A stretch of DNA of 64,000 bases. It comes from Streptomyces sp. P9-A2. GTDB lineage: Bacteria; Actinomycetota; Actinomycetes; Streptomycetales; Streptomycetaceae. Below, in pieces: positions 42,295 through 49,951 of this stretch; the stretch's first letter is position 1; each line of letters starts with the position of its first letter. The position numbers and the translations under genes are program-made. The notes under the pieces were generated by a model. It saw only the letters and a list, made by a program, of their open reading frames with translations, searched no databases and had not been told where the DNA came from. The DNA lies in contig NZ_JAZIFX010000001.1 in NCBI RefSeq assembly GCF_036634175.1, forward strand, positions 3,596,001 to 3,660,000, read 5' to 3'.

Positions 42295-44502
42295 GTGCCC
42301 GCGCACGTCCCCGAACCCGTACCAGCCACCCCAGCCATGTCCGCCACCAGCACCACCGTCGAGGTCGACAGCGGCACCGACGCCAACACCGACGGCGACG
42401 GCGGAGGCGGAGGCGGAGGCCCTCTGGCCCGCGAGCGCTCCCACCTCTCCGCGTCCCGTACCGCCCTGCGCGCGATGCGCGAGGACGTCGAGGCCCTCGA
42501 CATCCGTGACGTCACCGCGAACTGGGTCAACGCGCAGATCCTGGAGCGGCAGATCGGGGACCGGATCAAGGCCCTGGCCGACCTCAGCGGCACCCCGTTG
42601 TTCTTCGGCCGCCTCGACTACCTGCACGCTCCGGGTCTCGAGGAGGCGGAAGGGGCGCGGGGAGAGCGCCCGCAGCCGGAGGCTGCTTATCGGACACTGC
42701 ACATCGGACGTCGGCATGTGCACGACGCCGACGGCGACCCGATGGTGATCGACTGGCGGGCGCCGGTCTCGCAGCCGTTCTACCGGGCGTCCAAGAAGGA
42801 CCCGATGGACATCGCGCTGCGCCGCCGTTTCGGCTACACCGGCGGGGATCTCACGGCGTACGAGGACGAGCACCTGTCCGACCCGGCGGAGGCAGCGGTC
42901 ACAAGCAGGCTGCTTCAGCAGGAGATCGAGCGCCCGCGTGTCGGCCCGATGCGGGACATCGTCGCCACGATCCAGCCCGAGCAGGACGAGATCGTGCGGT
43001 CCGGCCTGTCGGACAGCGTCTGCGTGCAGGGAGGTCCCGGTACCGGGAAGACGGCCGTCGGCCTGCACCGGGTCGCCTACCTGCTGTATGCCCACCGCGA
43101 GCGGCTGGCCCGCACGGGCACGCTGGTCGTCGGGCCGAACCGGTCCTTCCTGCACTACATCGAGCAGGTGCTGCCCGCGCTGGGCGAGCTGGCGGTCGGG
43201 CAGGCGACGGTGGACGACCTGGTGGCCCATGTCGAGGTGCGCGGGACGGACGACGCGCGGGCCGCGCTCGTCAAGGGCGACGCGAGGATGGCCGAGGTAC
43301 TGCGCCGGGCCCTCTACGCGCACGTGACCCCGCCCACCGAACCGGTCGTCGTCGTGCGCGGATCGCGCCGCTGGCGGGTACCGGCGTACGAACTGGATGA
43401 ACTGGTCCGTCAGTTGCTCGACCGGGGCATCCGCTACGGCGCCGCCCGCGAGGCCCTGCCGCAGCGCATCGCACACGCCGTGCTGGTGCAGATGGAGCAA
43501 GCCGGGGAGGCACCGGACGACCGGGTGCAGGACGCGGTGGCCCGCAACAGCGCGGTGAAGGCGGCGGTGAAGGCCGTCTGGCCGGCCGTCGACCCGGCGA
43601 AGCTCGTCCTGCGGCTGCTGGCGGATCCGGAGTTCCTGGCCGAGCACGCGGCCGGACTGCTCGACGAGGACGAGCGGAAGGCGATCCTCCGGTCGAAGCC
43701 GGCCCGGTCGGTGAAGTCCGCGAAGTGGTCGGCGGCGGACGCGGTACTGATCGACGAGGCCACCGACCTGATCCGACGCACCCACTCCCTCGGGCACGTG
43801 GTGCTCGACGAGGCGCAGGACCTCTCCCCCATGCAGTACCGGGCGGTGGGCCGGCGCTGCACCACCGGTTCGGCGACCGTCCTCGGCGACCTGGCCCAGG
43901 GCACCACGCCGTGGGCGACCCGGAGCTGGGAGGAGGCGCTGGGCCACCTGGGCAAGCGGGACGCGGTGGTCGAGGAGCTGACCGCCGGTTTCCGCGTCCC
44001 GACGGACGTGATCGAGTACGCCTCCCGGCTGCTCCCGCACATCGCGCCGGGGCTGACGCCGGTGGCGTCGATCCGCGACAACCCGGGCTTCTTCTCGATC
44101 CGCCCGTCCACCGCCGAAGCCGAAGCCGCCGACGGGACGGGTGACGGGACCGGCGATGTGCCGGCGGCCTGCCGCGAACTGCTGGCCCACGAGGGCTCGG
44201 TCGGCCTGATCGCCGCCGACGCCCGGATCTCGGAACTGGCTCGGGCCCTGTCGGAGGCGGGCCTCGGCTACGTCGCGCCGGGCGAGGAGACGACGTACGA
44301 CACCCGGCTCACCCTGGTTCCGGCATCCCTGGCGAAGGGCCTGGAGTACGACTACGTGGTGCTGGACGAGCCGCGTGCCGTGGTCGACGGCGAGCCCGAC
44401 GAACGCACCGGCCTGCGTCGCCTGTACGTCGCCCTGACCCGCGCGGTCTCGGGCCTGATCGTGACGCACGCGGCCCCCTTGCCGGAACAGCTGCTGGTCT
44501 GA
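42295..44502 (+). CDS. HelD-like UvrD-family helicase
   Basis: The 735-residue protein starts VPAHVPEPVPATPAMSATST; GTG 42295 has GGAGG 8 nt upstream. It has the HelD layout: an N-terminal coiled region (ERSHLSASRTALRAMREDVEAL), a split SF1 motor with Walker A GGPGTGKTAVGLHRVAYLL, DEAQDLSPMQYRAVGRRC (motif II) and C-terminal LVPASLAKGLEYDYVVLDEP with RLYVALTRAVSGL. HelD proteins bind RNA polymerase and free it from stalled DNA; the HelR subgroup in Streptomyces protects against rifamycin. Whether this copy is HelR-like cannot be decided here. A Gly-rich acidic insert follows the start. Confidence 0.88.
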   Translation: MPAHVPEPVPATPAMSATSTTVEVDSGTDANTDGDGGGGGGGPLARERSHLSASRTALRAMREDVEALDIRDVTANWVNAQILERQIGDRIKALADLSGTPLFFGRLDYLHAPGLEEAEGARGERPQPEAAYRTLHIGRRHVHDADGDPMVIDWRAPVSQPFYRASKKDPMDIALRRRFGYTGGDLTAYEDEHLSDPAEAAVTSRLLQQEIERPRVGPMRDIVATIQPEQDEIVRSGLSDSVCVQGGPGTGKTAVGLHRVAYLLYAHRERLARTGTLVVGPNRSFLHYIEQVLPALGELAVGQATVDDLVAHVEVRGTDDARAALVKGDARMAEVLRRALYAHVTPPTEPVVVVRGSRRWRVPAYELDELVRQLLDRGIRYGAAREALPQRIAHAVLVQMEQAGEAPDDRVQDAVARNSAVKAAVKAVWPAVDPAKLVLRLLADPEFLAEHAAGLLDEDERKAILRSKPARSVKSAKWSAADAVLIDEATDLIRRTHSLGHVVLDEAQDLSPMQYRAVGRRCTTGSATVLGDLAQGTTPWATRSWEEALGHLGKRDAVVEELTAGFRVPTDVIEYASRLLPHIAPGLTPVASIRDNPGFFSIRPSTAEAEAADGTGDGTGDVPAACRELLAHEGSVGLIAADARISELARALSEAGLGYVAPGEETTYDTRLTLVPASLAKGLEYDYVVLDEPRAVVDGEPDERTGLRRLYVALTRAVSGLIVTHAAPLPEQLLV

Positions 44503-44524
44503 GCCGCTCCGGCGGAACCGGTCC

Positions 44525-44558
44525 GGCTGACACCGCTCCGGCAGAACCGGTGTCAGCC
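44525..44558. terminator. bidirectional terminator between helD-like and cutC
   Basis: GGCTGACACCG (44525-44535) pairs with CGGTGTCAGCC (44548-44558) over a 12-nt loop. The right arm overlaps the cutC stop codon. Confidence 0.7.
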
Positions 44559-45287
44559 GCCGCCGCCCGCTCCGTCGACCGCCCCGTCGACCGCCCCGTC
44601 CACCACCCGGCGCCACTGTGCGACGGCCTCCGCCGAGACGGGCCCGGTCCATCCGCCGGGCCGGGCCGCGCCTCCGATGTGGAAGGCGCGGATCCCGGCG
44701 GCGAGCAGGGTGGGCACCTGTTCCAGCCGCAGGCCACCGCCGACGAGCAACTGCTGCTGGTAGCCGGGTTCGCCCCCGCGCCCGCGCCGGGCCTCGGCGA
44801 GCAGGGTCGGGAGCCCGTCGGCGACACCGCCGGGCGCGCCGGCCGTGAGGTAGGTGTCGAGGCCGGGCAGCCCGTCGAGCTGCTTGCGGAGGGCCTCACG
44901 GTCGGCGGCGCGGTCGACGGCGCGATGAAAGGTCCAGGGGCAGCCGTCCAGCGCACCGGTCACCCGCTCCACGGCGTCCAGGTCCACCCGGCCGTCGGTG
45001 TCGAGGAACCCGAGGACGAACTCCTCGGCGCCGGCGTCCCGCATCTCGTGGGCCGTGCGCACCAGCCGGTCGGGGTCACCGACGGCGAACCCGTCGGCGA
45101 GGCGCAGCATCACCCGCAGCGGGAGGCCGACGGCCGCGCGGACTGCGGCGACGGTGGCGGCGGACGGGGTCAGTCCGTCGGCGGCCATGTCGGTGACCAG
45201 CTCGAGCCGGTCCGCACCTCCCGCCTGCGCGGCCACCGCGTCCTCGGCGTCGAGGGCGATCACCTCCAGGAGTGCACGCTTGCTCAT
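44553..45287 (-). CDS. cutC: CutC-family protein
   Basis: The 244-residue protein MSKRALLEVIALDAEDAVAA is a CutC TIM barrel: AGGADRLELVTDMAADGLTP, LRVMLRLADGFAVGD, FVLGFLDTDGRVDLDAVERV, WTFHRAVDRAADR and QLLVGGGLRLEQVPTLLAAG. CutC is named for copper homeostasis, but its direct role in copper is doubted. The C-terminal Val-Asp-Gly repeat (VDGAVDGAVDGAGGGG) is low complexity. The ATG at 45287 has weak GAGG upstream. A palindrome at 45349-45362 lies in its promoter. Confidence 0.88.
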   Translation of the reverse strand: MSKRALLEVIALDAEDAVAAQAGGADRLELVTDMAADGLTPSAATVAAVRAAVGLPLRVMLRLADGFAVGDPDRLVRTAHEMRDAGAEEFVLGFLDTDGRVDLDAVERVTGALDGCPWTFHRAVDRAADREALRKQLDGLPGLDTYLTAGAPGGVADGLPTLLAEARRGRGGEPGYQQQLLVGGGLRLEQVPTLLAAGIRAFHIGGAARPGGWTGPVSAEAVAQWRRVVDGAVDGAVDGAGGGG

Positions 45288-45348
45288 GGAACCCCATTCC
45301 TCGGCATCAGGGCACGGATCGTCGACGACCAGAGCCCCAGAGAGCTGG

Positions 45349-45368
45349 AGACCTAGAGGTCTAGTCCA
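45349..45368. promoter_or_regulatory. GntR/DasR-like operator candidate upstream of cutC
   Basis: AGACCTAGAGGTCT (45349-45362) is a 6-2-6 inverted repeat. Overlapping it, AGGTCTAGTCCA (45357-45368) agrees with the DasR-site core TGGTCTAGACCA at 10 of 12 positions. It lies 62-81 bp upstream of the cutC start codon. Confidence 0.4.
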
Positions 45369-45423
45369 ATCCAGCCTACGCCCGCCGACCGGGGATCCGC
45401 GCCCCCACACCCCGCGGCCGGTC

Positions 45424-46104
45424 TCATCCTCCGAAGATGTTCAGCTCCGTGGCCTCCGCCCCGGCCAGCTCGTACGAGGCCCCGTTCACCGACCGTCCCG
45501 CGTACAGCCGCACCAGCGTCGCCGCGTCCCCGATGTACCGCGCCGGAGGACGCTCACCCGAGATCTTCCCGAGCCGCAGCGGCTCGTCGGCGTCATCGAG
45601 ATCGGCGTGCAGCGACAAGTGTCCCATCGCACCCGTGACGTGGGCCAGCAGATCGAGCGCGTACGGCAGTCCGGCCCCCGCGTACGCCCCGGGCTCGCCG
45701 AGTGCCTCGCGGACGTCCCCGGCGTGCACCCATTCGCCCAGCGCGAGGATGTCGAGGAGCCCGCCCGCCCCGGCGATCACCGGCCCGGCCCCGGTCATCC
45801 CGCTCTCCAGCTCGTCGATGACGCGCCGGTCGCTCCACGCGGCCCGTTCGGCGATGTCCCGTTCGTTCGACGCGGGCGAGAACACCCCGGCCTCGAACCG
45901 GTTCTCCACCACCCGTGTGAGCGCGGCCGAACAGTGCGCCAGCACGTCCCGCACGGTCCACCCCGGGCAGGCCGCGACCGGCAGGGCGAAGTCCTCCTCC
46001 GCCCGCCCCCGCAGCAACGGGACCAGCGCGTCCCGCTCAACGGTCAACAACCGCCCGGGAAGCCCGGGTTCACGCACACCACGCACATCAGCAGGAGTCG
46101 TCAT
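45424..46104 (-). CDS. maleylpyruvate isomerase-family (DinB-like, mycothiol-dependent) protein
   Basis: The 226-residue protein MTTPADVRGVREPGLPGRLL has the DinB/MDMPI N-terminal fold: LPVAACPGWTVRDVLAHCSA with a His metal ligand, LLDILALGEWVHAGDVREAL with the second His, and GHLSLHADLDDADEPLRL. Members use mycothiol for isomerisation or thiol transfer. ATG 46104 fits the leaderless pattern: TAGCTT lies 7 nt upstream. It is the only intact gene between cutC and the decayed region at 46.1-47.0 kb. Confidence 0.82.
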   Translation of the reverse strand: MTTPADVRGVREPGLPGRLLTVERDALVPLLRGRAEEDFALPVAACPGWTVRDVLAHCSAALTRVVENRFEAGVFSPASNERDIAERAAWSDRRVIDELESGMTGAGPVIAGAGGLLDILALGEWVHAGDVREALGEPGAYAGAGLPYALDLLAHVTGAMGHLSLHADLDDADEPLRLGKISGERPPARYIGDAATLVRLYAGRSVNGASYELAGAEATELNIFGG

Positions 46105-46414
46105 GCGGGCCAAGCTAGTGGCGGCCCGAGGCCCTGTCGCGGTTCACGGCCATATCGCGGCTCCAGCACCGGCGGAGGCTTCGTCCGTGGCCCGGCCGGG
46201 GGCCAGCTCGCCGGTACGGGTTCCAGGTCGTCGTTCTCCTTCGTGGAACCGGAGACCGGGACCGGACTGCCGGCGGTGCCGGACGTGCCGGAACCGTCGG
46301 AACCGTCGGAACCGTCGGAACCAGGATGGCCAGCGGGAAGGCGACCGCGGCGAAGCAGCGGACCTTCGGGGACCGCACCGGGCCACCGGCCAGCGCGGGC
46401 AGCGGAGTGCTCAC
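46101..46414 (-). pseudogene. frameshifted membrane/lipoprotein-like gene
   Basis: On the minus strand GTG 46414 starts VSTPLPALAGGPVRSPKVRC and FAAVAFPLAILV, a signal- or anchor-like segment. Coding character then moves to a second frame, GSDGSDGSDGSGTSGTAGSP and VSGSTKENDDLEPVPASWPP, to a stop at 46101. The change of frame falls at a 9-bp repeat (GGTTCCGAC, three copies on the minus strand near 46295-46325), so slippage is the probable cause. No family recognised. Its 3' end runs into the start of the DinB-like gene. Confidence 0.4.
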
Positions 46415-46461
46415 GTCGGTGACCTGGGGGCGGCCTGGATCGCGGTTCGGAGCGGCGCTCC

Positions 46462-46611
46462 TTGAGCAACGCGAGCACGAAGGCGGCGCCACCGCGCCGG
46501 CACGCGGCGGGCGACTTCCTCTCCGACTCCATCGCCGGACTGCTGACGGCCCCGGTCAGCCACCGCCCGGACACACCGCCGGGCGAAGACGGTGAGGAGT
46601 TCCTGCCGTAG
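46462..46611 (+). CDS. putative 49-residue small protein
   Basis: TTG 46462 with GGAG 9 nt upstream opens MSNASTKAAPPRRHAAGDFL followed by SDSIAGLLTAPVSHRPDTPP and GEDGEEFLP, then TAG. Third codon positions are almost all G or C, which is the best support for it being real. It has no Cys and no transmembrane segment. It lies opposite no annotated gene but between two decayed minus-strand pieces, so it may be a remnant as well. Confidence 0.35.
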   Translation: MSNASTKAAPPRRHAAGDFLSDSIAGLLTAPVSHRPDTPPGEDGEEFLP

Positions 46612-46669
46612 CGGTCTTTTCTTCCGGCCGCGCGGCCCGCGGTTCGCCGCAGGCGCCGAGCAGGTTCGC

Positions 46670-46801
46670 CTACGCCGCGGAGGGCTTCGAGCCGACGAGG
46701 GCCTCGAAGGGCACGAGCATCCGGTCCCGGCCCAGCGCCGCGCCCTTGCCCGCGTTTCCGCCGCGCACGCCGTCGTTCCCGGCACACCCACCTGGAAAAA
46801 C
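46670..46801 (-). pseudogene. C-terminal coding remnant, parent unknown
   Basis: The minus frame ending at TAG 46670-46672 reads GGNAGKGAALGRDRMLVPFE and ALVGSKPSAA with strong G/C bias in third positions, but the frame opens directly after a stop near 46808 and has no start codon with a ribosome site. It is most likely the tail of a lost gene. Confidence 0.35.
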
Positions 46802-46883
46802 GTGAGCACTTCACCCTCCACTGTCCACATAGCGCCCATTTGAACGCCTGATGGACATTCACCCGCTGGCTGCTCACGTTTTT
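46795..46883. repeat. 14-bp inverted repeat with 61-bp spacer
   Basis: GAAAAACGTGAGCA (46795-46808) and TGCTCACGTTTTTC (46870-46883) are exact complements. Both are flanked by CTG and CAG. The spacer also contains TGTCCA and TGGACA facing each other. No transposase is near; it could be the ends of a lost mobile sequence or a pair of divergent binding sites. Confidence 0.6.
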
Positions 46884-47066
46884 CAGCAGGACACCCGCTC
46901 CCAGCCCGCGGTTCCAGCATCGAGAGGTCCGGGCTGTCGGCACTGGAGAGCACACAGAGCCATCGACAGGGCCGCCGAGAACGCCTCCGTTCTCCTGGCA
47001 GGCCGCCTGCACCCCGGCCGGGCTCGGCCTCTGACGTATCGGGGCACGCAGCGGAACAATGGCCGC

Positions 47067-47717
47067 ATGGCCGACACCGATGTTCTGCGCGAGCGTTTCG
47101 TCCGGGCTCTGGAGGGGGCCCGCGGTCCCGAGGGCGGGAGCGGGGCCGATGCCGTGCCCTACGCCGACAATCTGCTCGCCCGCTGGCAGGAACCGCAGCG
47201 GCGCTATCACACCGTCGCTCACCTCACCGCCGTACTCGACCGGGTCGACGAGCTGGCGGCGCACGCGGACGACCCCGACGTCGTACGCCTCGCCGCCTGG
47301 TTCCACGACGCCGTCTATCTACCGGACCGGTCCGAGAACGAGGAGCGGTCGGCGCGGCTGGCCGAGCGGGCGCTGGCCGAGGCCGGGGTGCCGGAGGCGA
47401 AGGTCGCCGAGGTGGCGCGGCTGGTACGGCTCACCGTCACCCACGACCCGGCCGACGACGACCGTGACGGCCAGGTGCTGTGCGACGCCGACCTCGCGAT
47501 CCTCGCCTCGCCCCCGTCCGCGTACGCCGCCTACACCGCCGCCGTCCGCGAGGAGTACCACTTCGTACCCAACAACGCCTTCCGCGAGGGGCGGGCCGCC
47601 GTACTGCGTCAACTCCTCGACCTGTCCCTCCTGTTCCGCACGCCGTACGGGCGGGAGCACTGGGAGGCCACGGCCCGCTACAACCTCCGCGGCGAGCTGG
47701 AAATGCTGACGCGATGA
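47067..47717 (+). CDS. HD-domain metal-dependent phosphohydrolase
   Basis: The 216-residue protein MADTDVLRERFVRALEGARG has the HD pattern: RRYHTVAHLTAVLDRV, LAAWFHDAVYLPDRSENEERSA and LVRLTVTHDPADDDRDGQVLCDADLAILA, giving metal-binding His and Asp residues. It resembles predicted metal-dependent HD phosphohydrolases (YpgQ-like); the substrate is not known. AACAAT at 47055-47060 is 6 nt before the ATG (leaderless spacing). The 3' end of this gene is partly duplicated at 48402-48562, on the other side of a two-gene cassette. Confidence 0.85.
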   Translation: MADTDVLRERFVRALEGARGPEGGSGADAVPYADNLLARWQEPQRRYHTVAHLTAVLDRVDELAAHADDPDVVRLAAWFHDAVYLPDRSENEERSARLAERALAEAGVPEAKVAEVARLVRLTVTHDPADDDRDGQVLCDADLAILASPPSAYAAYTAAVREEYHFVPNNAFREGRAAVLRQLLDLSLLFRTPYGREHWEATARYNLRGELEMLTR

Positions 47718-47770
47718 AGCCGGCCGGAGTAGCGTCGGGAACCAGCTCTCTTCAGGAAGGATCACACTCC

Positions 47771-48067
47771 GTGAGCGAACAGCCTGTCCACCCGGAAGCA
47801 CCCGTGGAACCGCCGCCCATGCGGACCCTCGGCGAAGTCCGGGCCGCCCTTGCTGCCGGGCTCGGTTTTCCGGGCGACCTGGCCCGCTTGGAAGCCGAGC
47901 TGACGGCCACCATCAACCGTGTCGATTTCACGGACCTGCGTGAGGTGTCCGAGCTGATCGCGGCATATCGCGGGCATGTCCTGACACGCTGCGACCCCGA
48001 CTTCGAGGCCTCCCTCGCCGAGGGCATCGACCTGGCTCGTGCACTGAAGCGGGAGGACTTCCGTTGA
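47771..48067 (+). CDS. first gene of an overlapping two-gene cassette, antitoxin-like
   Basis: The 98-residue protein VSEQPVHPEAPVEPPPMRTL is mostly helical and acidic (GEVRAALAAGLGFPGDLARL, EVSELIAAYRGHVLTRCDPD, DLARALKREDFR). No DNA-binding motif is obvious. GTG 47771 has AAGGA about 11 nt upstream. Its TGA overlaps the TTG of the next gene by 4 bp, the usual layout of antitoxin-toxin pairs. Assignment as an antitoxin is inference from size, order and partner fold. Confidence 0.6.
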   Translation: MSEQPVHPEAPVEPPPMRTLGEVRAALAAGLGFPGDLARLEAELTATINRVDFTDLREVSELIAAYRGHVLTRCDPDFEASLAEGIDLARALKREDFR

Positions 48068-48369
48068 CCGAGCCGACGGCCGTCGTGGAGATCACGCACA
48101 CCGCACGCAAGCGCCTCGATCTCCTGGGCCCCGCCGCCGGGGCAGTCGTCGAGGCGTTACGTGCGGAGCTGGAGCGGACGCGGCAGCTGGGCCGTCGCGT
48201 CCGCGTACTCGATGAGGGCGCGGAGGTCTGGGTGACGCGTGTCGAAGCCCGCGCGGACTGCCCCGCCCTGTCCGTCACCTACGTCCACCTTCCCCACCCG
48301 GCTCCCCCCACCTGTGCCATCGTCTCGGTCGTACCGGACGACACGGGCGACGAGAACGACCAGGCCTGA
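48064..48369 (+). CDS. second gene of the cassette, possible RelE/ParE-like protein
   Basis: The 101-residue protein starts at TTG 48064: LTEPTAVVEITHTARKRLDL, a beta strand, then two helices (AAGAVVEALRAELERTRQLG) and strands RRVRVLDEGAEVWVTRVEA, ALSVTYVHLP and TCAIVSVVPDD. This beta-alpha-alpha-beta-beta-beta order fits the RelE/ParE toxin fold, though no catalytic residues can be assigned. It is translationally coupled to the 98-residue protein before it. A toxin role is inferred, not shown. Confidence 0.6.
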   Translation: MTEPTAVVEITHTARKRLDLLGPAAGAVVEALRAELERTRQLGRRVRVLDEGAEVWVTRVEARADCPALSVTYVHLPHPAPPTCAIVSVVPDDTGDENDQA

Positions 48370-48401
48370 CGAGCGAGAGAGCACGAACGGCCGGCACGGC
48401 C

Positions 48402-48562
48402 GATGAGCACCGTGACGGCCAGGTGCTGCGCGACGCCGATCTGGGATCCTCGCCCGCGTACACCGCACGCCGTACGGGCGGGAGCACTGGGAGGCCACGG
48501 CCCGGTACAACCTCCGCGGCGAGCTGGAAATGCTGTCGACCCCGACGCCGCCGCCCTCGTAG
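48402..48562 (+). pseudogene. truncated copy of the HD-gene 3' end
   Basis: GACCGTGACGGCCAGGTGCT-like sequence at 48408-48430, then TACACCGCACGCCGTACGGG (48457-48481) and on through ATGCTG before 48535 repeat the HD gene at 47461-47485 and 47630-47709 with only a few changes. The part between these two blocks is deleted. The encoded end RTPYGREHWEATARYNLRG is identical to the intact protein. The copy has no start codon of its own and is therefore a duplicated fragment. Confidence 0.75.
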
Positions 48563-48572
48563 CCTGCCCCTC

Positions 48573-49676
48573 ATGCATGCCTTGGGAGCGGAACAGCCGG
48601 CGGAACGGGTGGAGGAGGCCGTCGCGGACTGCGTGACGGCCCTGCGGGCGGTCGCCGACCGGGACTGGGGAGGCGTGCGGGCCGGGCGGCTGGAGTGGGA
48701 CTGCCGGGAGACCGCGGTGCACATCGCCTCCGATCTCCTCGCGTACGCCGGTCAGTTGGCCGGCCGGGCGCAGGACGCGTACATACCCTTCGAGATCACC
48801 CTCGACGGCACCGACGACGGCTTGGACCCCGCCGACAACGCGGGCGTCCTCCAGGTGATCGGCACCACCGGCGCCCTCCTCGCCGCCACGATCCGCACCA
48901 CCCCGCGCGCGGTCCGCGCCTTCCACCCGTACCCCTTCCGGCACGCGAACCGCGAGGGCTTCGCCGCGATGGGGGTGGCCGAGGTGCTGCTGCACACCCA
49001 CGACATCACCGAGGGCCTGGGCGTACGGTACGAACCGCCCGCCGAGCTGGCCTCGTTCGTCCTCACCCGGATCTTCCCGCACGCCCGGCCGGGACCCACC
49101 CCCTGGCAGACCCTGCTGTGGGCGACCGGGCGCGGCGAGCTGCCGGGGCGCGAGCCCGTCGGCCCGTGGCGCTGGAGCGGCGATCCGGTGCTCCGCAGCG
49201 AACGGCTCGGCCTGGAGGGCCTCACTCCGGCGAGCGCCGCCGACCTCACCACGGGCGGTGACGGCGGTTTCGCGTGGGCCGGTTCCGTTCCCGCCGACGG
49301 GACCCGGGTGGGCGCCGGGATGATGGTCAAGCAGTACGAGGAAGGGGTGTTCCGGCCGGAGTGGACCGCGTACGTCCTGGTCCGGCGGGAGGACGACCTC
49401 GCCGTGGGCGCGATGGGCTTCCACGCCGTCCCGGACGAGGACGGCCGGGTCGAGGTCGGCTACGACCTCGTCGAGGACGCCCGCGGCCACGGTTACGCCA
49501 CGGAGGCGCTGCGCGCGCTGTCGGCGTGGGCACTGGCCCAGGACGGCGTACGGATCGTCACCGCCGTCATCGACCACGACAACGTGACCTCGCAGGGCGT
49601 CGTCAGGCGTGCGGGATTCACCAGGGTCGGCGAGGACGAGGCGAGGGGCGAGTACGTCTACGAACTCCGCCGCTGA
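48573..49676 (+). CDS. DinB/maleylpyruvate-isomerase-like domain fused to a GNAT acetyltransferase
   Basis: The 367-residue protein MHALGAEQPAERVEEAVADC has two halves. Residues 1-190 are DinB/MDMPI-like (VRAGRLEWDCRETAVHIASD with a His, and MGVAEVLLHTHDITEGLG with further His residues). Residues about 225-367 form a RimJ-type GNAT domain: WTAYVLVRREDDLAVGAMGF, VGYDLVEDARGHGYATEALR (acetyl-CoA loop) and VIDHDNVTSQGVVRRAGFTR. Such fusions suggest acetylation of a thiol or amine after binding by the first domain; the substrate is unknown. TAGCCT is 7 nt before the ATG (leaderless). Confidence 0.82.
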   Translation: MHALGAEQPAERVEEAVADCVTALRAVADRDWGGVRAGRLEWDCRETAVHIASDLLAYAGQLAGRAQDAYIPFEITLDGTDDGLDPADNAGVLQVIGTTGALLAATIRTTPRAVRAFHPYPFRHANREGFAAMGVAEVLLHTHDITEGLGVRYEPPAELASFVLTRIFPHARPGPTPWQTLLWATGRGELPGREPVGPWRWSGDPVLRSERLGLEGLTPASAADLTTGGDGGFAWAGSVPADGTRVGAGMMVKQYEEGVFRPEWTAYVLVRREDDLAVGAMGFHAVPDEDGRVEVGYDLVEDARGHGYATEALRALSAWALAQDGVRIVTAVIDHDNVTSQGVVRRAGFTRVGEDEARGEYVYELRR

Positions 49677-49951
49677 ACCGCGCCCCCGCGCACCGTCCTT
49701 TTGCGTACCCGCAGGCCCGCTCCGTGCAGCAGCCGTACCACCTCGCGGCTGCTGACCTCCACCGCGCCGGCGAGCACGACGTCCGGGTACCGGTGCTGGG
49801 GGATGTCGTAGTGGTCGCGCTCGAAGGCGCGGCGGGGGACGCCGAGGGCGGCGGCGAAGATGTGCAGTTCGTCGTAGGAGACGTCGCTGACCAGGTGGGA
49901 CCAGAGGCGGCCGTGGCCCGGCCAGGTGGGCGGGTCGATGTACACGGTCAT
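49658..49951 (-). CDS. DUF4031 protein
   Basis: The 97-residue protein MTVYIDPPTWPGHGRLWSHL matches DUF4031: VSDVSYDELHIFAAALGVPR, FERDHYDIPQHRYPDVVLAG and EVSSREVVRLLHGAGLRVRK. The family is widespread in actinobacteria and unassigned. The ATG overlaps the stop of the preceding gene (ATGA), so the two are coupled. Its 3' end overlaps the GNAT fusion gene by 19 bp, tail to tail. Confidence 0.85.
   Translation of the reverse strand: MTVYIDPPTWPGHGRLWSHLVSDVSYDELHIFAAALGVPRRAFERDHYDIPQHRYPDVVLAGAVEVSSREVVRLLHGAGLRVRKRTVRGGAVQRRSS

Noticed and set aside
46326..46595. 89-codon plus-strand frame in the decayed region
   Set aside because: Third-position bias favours another frame (46462-46611) over its second half, and its first part lies opposite the frameshifted gene.
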